Assembly (NCBI GenBank): GCA_949316235.1
Contig: OX438748.1
Span: 24,554,575-24,618,574, forward strand
From: Oegoconia quadripuncta
Taxonomy: Eukaryota; Arthropoda; Insecta; Lepidoptera; Autostichidae
DNA length: 64,000 bases
Direction of reading: 5' to 3'
Shown here: one piece after another, positions 51,801 through 57,579 of the stretch
Numbering within the stretch: the first letter of the stretch is position 1
Layout: each line of letters opens with the position of its first letter
The notes under the pieces: model-generated
The model's input: the letters and a program-made list of their open reading frames with translations, nothing else
Told to the model about the DNA's origin: nothing
The model's database searches: none
Made by a program: the position numbers and the translations under genes

Positions 51801-54800
51801 TAGTGTTCGTATAAAAGCAACATCACAAGAATACACTCGTACGTAAGAAAATGGCGCGAAACCCGCAAACAAATAAGAACATATTATTTAGAACGCGTAT
51901 TGCCTGTGAATAACAAACGGAAAAGGAATGAACTGAGCGGCGCGGGAGCAGTGCGGCGGGGGTGTCCGACACCGCGACCCCCGCGGCCCCCTCTAACGGA
52001 AAAACGAATTTCTGTCATGGGAGGCCACGGGGGTCAACTATTGAGTTACACTTGTATTTACGTTTAAAAAAGCAAAAAAATCAAATAATTTATATTGCGT
52101 TACAGGTTTTGATGTATTTCCTGTCATATAGAACAATAATAAGAATTAGAAAAAAAATACATTTCTGTAATTTTGGACTGGCCCTATGAACTAAACGAGT
52201 GTGGGTCACATGTTATCCCCCATGGCATACAACGTGTTAAGGTTATAATATTCTAACATTTTTGAAAATCTAATACATGTCAAAAAAAAATATAGCATCA
52301 TTTAGTGATAATCATGATGCCAATACAATAAATAACTATAAACTTGCAGGTCACATAAGTCGCCTCAACAAAGTCAGTATTTCAGTCAAAGGGTTATGCA
52401 TACGCTTTTTCAATAAGGTTGATATACAAAATCTGCCTTTCAATAAATATAAAGATACTATAAAACAGAAACTTATTAAGACAGCATGTTTATAAAATAT
52501 CAGACTATTTAGATGATAAACATCTTTGGACATAACCAGCTCGTTCGCATGCCAGGCTATTTCACAAATAATAATGAAATATTTTTGAAGTATAAAAACC
52601 AGTTTGAAAAAGAGCAACCTCTCGAGTTTCTTGCTTGTTCTCCTCAGGGCAAAATTGCCTTTTGAACGCATATTTGACTTGACATACTAACAGAAAAAAT
52701 ACAATAAAAAAAGAAGCCTGGATAATAATAGCCGCGAATACAACCTTTGTATTTACTGCTGGGGCACAGTCTCTTTTGACTAGGAGAATAATACAATAAA
52801 TAAATAAATATTTCGGACACTAACACCAATCATCTAGTTCCAAACTAAGCAAAGTATACTATGGATACTAGATAATGGATAAACATACATAAATATTTAT
52901 ATAAACATCCATGACTCGGGAATAAATGTTCGTATTCATCACACACACATTTACCCCTCGCGGGATTCGAACCAGCAACTGTTGGTTTCGCTGACAGGGT
53001 CACTATCCACTACACCAATCCGTCGTCAAAGAATAATGCCTACATTAACCTATACCATAAAACATTTTTCTATTCGCTATTTCAAGCCGCGGTTCCAAGC
53101 TAGCAATCCTGAGAGTATATACTTGACTTTAGAAAAAACGTCTTATTTATGCAAGCACTATACTTTTCAGGCATGCTAAAAGACCTATAAATTTGTCAAC
53201 AAAACCAACATATGCGCCGGCGACGGCGTAGAAGTAATGGATACTTGCAGGGTGGATCCACCACGCAAGTCTAGTGCTTATTGGAAGATTTGTTTCAGAC
53301 TATTGACCACCTGACAGTTAGGTTTTTCAAACCGCTAGATAGGCAACGACTTGGCGAATGCCCACAGTAGAAAACATCTGGAATTGATTGTTTAACGTGC
53401 TGTACGAAACACGCTATATCATGATGTATTATGAAATTGTTCATCATCATAATAAGCCACAGGATGTCCACTGCTTGACATAGGCCTCCCTCATAGATTC
53501 TTCGAACGAACGGTAGGTTGCGGCCTACACTCAGCGTTTCGACCTTCCATAGGTCAGTCTAGAACTCTAATGTTTCACCGGTCATCAGTTCTTCAAGCTA
53601 TGTGCCCTGCCCACTGTCTGAGTTATGGCTTCGTTCTCTTAGTGAAACGCCAAGCATTGCCTTCTCCATGGCTCGTGTATTAATTTTTTTCGAAACCTAA
53701 AATACATAATTCTAACTCCATATAAAACCAACAATATACTGCATTTTCACCTTTGTTCTTATACTAATAAAGTTACTTACAAAACATTGAATAACACGAG
53801 ACGAGTGCACATTGACGTCATCATTGCAGTATTTCGTATTTAATTGACTAACAACAGAACTGTAAACCTTAATCTCTGCACTACTCACTGGCCACAGTTC
53901 AGGTGTAAACAGTGCGGGGGACCGCGACGCTCTCGGACCGCTTCGTAATGCATCCGCGTTATATTACCTGCCCATTGAGATGCGCTGAAAGTGGCGCGGC
54001 TGCACGTCTTGGTACTTGTGAATTTTCTGACGGCCCGGCTTGAAACTGGCGCAGTCGGCAAAATTTAATTTACGAATGCATTTTGCTATCCAAATTTAGA
54101 GAATAACATAAAGCAATTAAGAGTAGTTATCTGTCACAGTCTTTTATTGTTGAGAATTTTTTTATTATATCATACCAGCTTTTCATCCGAGTTCATTTTT
54201 TGCGGTTTTATCTCACGTTATCTTATCATAAAATAGTATAATGTCCTTCTTTAGGTCCCAGGCTACCTCACTATCACTACAAAATACGATCGGTTCAGGG
54301 GTTTAGTGTTGAAATAGTAACAAACTGAGACACTTCAGCATTTATAACATTAATGTGGATAAGTGTAACGTTCAACACAACCGAAACCATCGGTTGCGGG
54401 TTCGAATCCCGAAAAATTTATGTGTGATTTAAATACGAACATTCATTTCCGAGTCATGAAAATTTATCTATCAAATCATAAAAAATTATGTATGTTTATC
54501 CATTATCTGGTATCCATAGTACAAAATTTGCATAGTTTGGGCCTAGATGATTGGTGTAAGTGTCCAAAATGTTCATTACTCCCGACTTCTTCCGTGTAGA
54601 ATTCGTTCTACTATCAAATGCGTCACTCTATATGACTCAAAAGCAATCACACTAATAATTCTTGCCCTACAGGAACAAGTCGATTTTCCGGCATAAAAAG
54701 TAGCCTATTCCAGGCCCTAATCTGTCTACCAACCAAATTTCAACCAAATCTGTCGAGCCGTTTAGGCGTGAAGAGGTAACAAACATACATACATACATAC

Positions 54801-57544
54801 ACACATACACACATACACACATCCACACATACATACATGTACACACACAAACTTTCGCATTTATAATATTAGTCGGGATTTTATTTATCTCATAAAGTAT
54901 CAAAACCTGTCGAGTTGATCGTACACCGGAGCGTGGCGTACACCCGCCCGCTTCATGTAAAATAGTCTCAGTGAGGCCATTGTTAACGCGAATGTAAACT
55001 TTTCTTGTGTCAACAGCCTGCGATACGGCTCGACGCCCACCGCACAATACATCTCGAATCCCAGCACAATATTGTATAATATTAATTTCTCCGTTTACAA
55101 TACAACAATGATTATATTGGCTTGTGTGTCCTGAGATCGGAGTGGATTTACTTCCTTCAAGTGTGATTTAATTGACAAAATATGCAGCTTACGGTACTGG
55201 GCTCGTTCATACGTGGAGTGATAAGGTATCAGCGCAGTTCGTTTTTTTTGTAATGTTGGTAAGGATAGGATTGTTTCAAAGGTTATTGTTGTAATGTTGT
55301 TAACTGAGAAGCTGCTTGTTTCGAAGGTTAATTCTACTGTGATTCCTATTGTCATTCCTCTCATTTTTAACCTCAAATGACGAAAAACGAAAGGTGTCAT
55401 GTGTTTGATGTCGTTGTCTGTGTGTGTGTGTGTCCAGTCCAGTCCGAACGTATCTCAGTAATTTGTGGTCCGATTTGAGTGGGGTTTTATTTTATATTAA
55501 ATACTAAACGAGGAAGGAGAGTCGGCGGCTTAGCTGCGATTTCCAGCCAGGCCAATGTACCAATGAGTTTTTAAATTTAATTACTTATGTGCATTTATCC
55601 GACTGCTCTTAAACGGTGAAGGAAAGCATCGTGAGGAAACCTGCATACCTGAGAAATAAAAATTCAAAGGCATGTGAAGTCCCCAACCCGCATTGGGCCA
55701 GCGTGGTGAACCTTCTGTGCAAAAAATGTTGATGTTTGTTCGGAAAACGAAAAAGAGCTGGTTTTATTAAGTACTCCTGAAGCCTGAAGTCCACCGACGA
55801 CGGTCTCCACATGGCCGTGGACGGTACATAAAGGTTTATACCGGACTTTAGAAATGGTTTCGTTCGGAGTGCGTCCGAAATGAGATGCTACCTAAAACCG
55901 GTTTAATCCAGACAGACGGTGCTCGCGTCGTCGTCGTTTGAAGTTTGTAGTCATAGAGACGGGGTCGTCGGTAAGAAAAGCACTAAAAACCCTTTAATTG
56001 ATTCAAAACCCATTTGGTTTTACTACTTAAACAACCTGTTTTTTTAAGATTAATGTAGAGCCAAACCTAAATAAAACACTCCTTTGTACTTGACGCTGAT
56101 TTTGGTTTAAAAATATACCGGTAAACAAACCCTGTTTTCAGCTCTCTCTTTGAAGGCTAGCTGGACTGGCCAGAGATCGCCTGTGTAGTCTGGGAGATTG
56201 GGTTCATACATAGGTACGCCTTTAAAACTGATAGTAATTTGCAAGGAACATCTCCAATGAAATAACATACATACATAATGTCACGCCTGTTTCCCGTAGG
56301 GGTAGCCAGAGACCACAGACTTCCACTTGCTACGATCCTGACACACCTCTTTTGTTTCATTCACTTTCATAAGGTTTTTCATACATGCTCATCGGTTTAG
56401 GGTATTCTTGACATGGCCTTTCTTTAAAACGTCCCCGATTTGATCATGGTACGTTCACCGTGGTCTTCCCCTACCAACACTACCATCCACATATCTCTTT
56501 CATAAGTCTTCTTTCATTCATCCTCTCCACATGTTCGAACGCTTTTTTAATAGGGTTCCTGTTGATATACAAAATCTTCCTTTCAATAAATTTAAAGATA
56601 TTATAAAACAGAAACTTATTAAGAAAGCATATTATAAAATATCAGATTATTTAGATGATAAACATTCATGGACATGAACAGCCCGTTCGCGTAACCAGGC
56701 TATTTCACAAAAATAATAATTAATAATTTTGTAACAAAAAACCTTTTTTTAAAAAAAGAGCAACCTCTCGAGTTTCTTGCTTGTTCTTCTCAGGGGAAAA
56801 GTGGCTTTTGAACAAGCAGTAGCTTAAAAAATGTAAAATCTAACTATTTTAAGTGTAACCTGTGTACCTACAAAATAAAGCATTTTTTGATTTTGATTTG
56901 AATTTGAAACCAACCAACCATGAAAAATTTATAAACTTGATGGAAAGTCTAACATTCATCTACGTCCTTTCAGGTGTGTTCGGAGAGCAGCGCCAGTGAG
57001 TCCTCCCTCGAGTCTTCCAGCGGCTATGGCAGCCAGGGTGCCTTTGCTGCCGAGGATCATACCCACCACCAGCAGATGCAGCATCCCGATGGTGAGTGGC
57101 ACTTGGCAAATAAATTGTGCTGGTAGATATGTTCTAGAAGTCCTACAATGATTATCTTTAGAGTAGTTTTTAACCGGCAACGAGTTTGAACCCTATGTCT
57201 GTCTGTGGCATTGTAGCACCGAAACGGCTGGACCGATTTGAAGTCGGTTTCTTATTTTCGAAAGCTGATATTTACGAGATGGCTCTTAGCCATGTTTGAT
57301 GGAAATCGTTTCAGCCGTTTCCAAGTTATTCAGCATTTAACACAGTTAAATATTTTATGTAGATGTTTATTTATTTATTTATTTAGGAGAAGCCAACGGC
57401 GATACATTGTTGGTAAAACAAAGCATTGAGTAGATGAATGTACAGCTATTACAGGCTTCTACATATTAACAAAAAAAAATAAAAACTAAGTAACAGATAT
57501 GCTTCCATATTGCATGTATGGTGGTTTGATGTGTTTATATGTGT

Positions 57545-57579
<35 letters not shown>

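Larger units (their letters stand above)
49283..52674 (+). mobile_element. CR1-group LINE fragment interrupted by piggyBac
   Basis: Left part 49283-49617 encodes VCLGITLDDKLQWGPHIHIL to SLRDKF; right part 52241-52674 encodes KLAGHISRLNKVS, KGLCIRFFNKV and QKLIKTA, then the 3' UTR up to GGGCAAAATTGCC. The same region in the intact LINE near 45055 carries TTTAAA, i.e. the TTAA used by piggyBac. 5'- and 3'-truncated, with internal changes. Confidence 0.92.
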
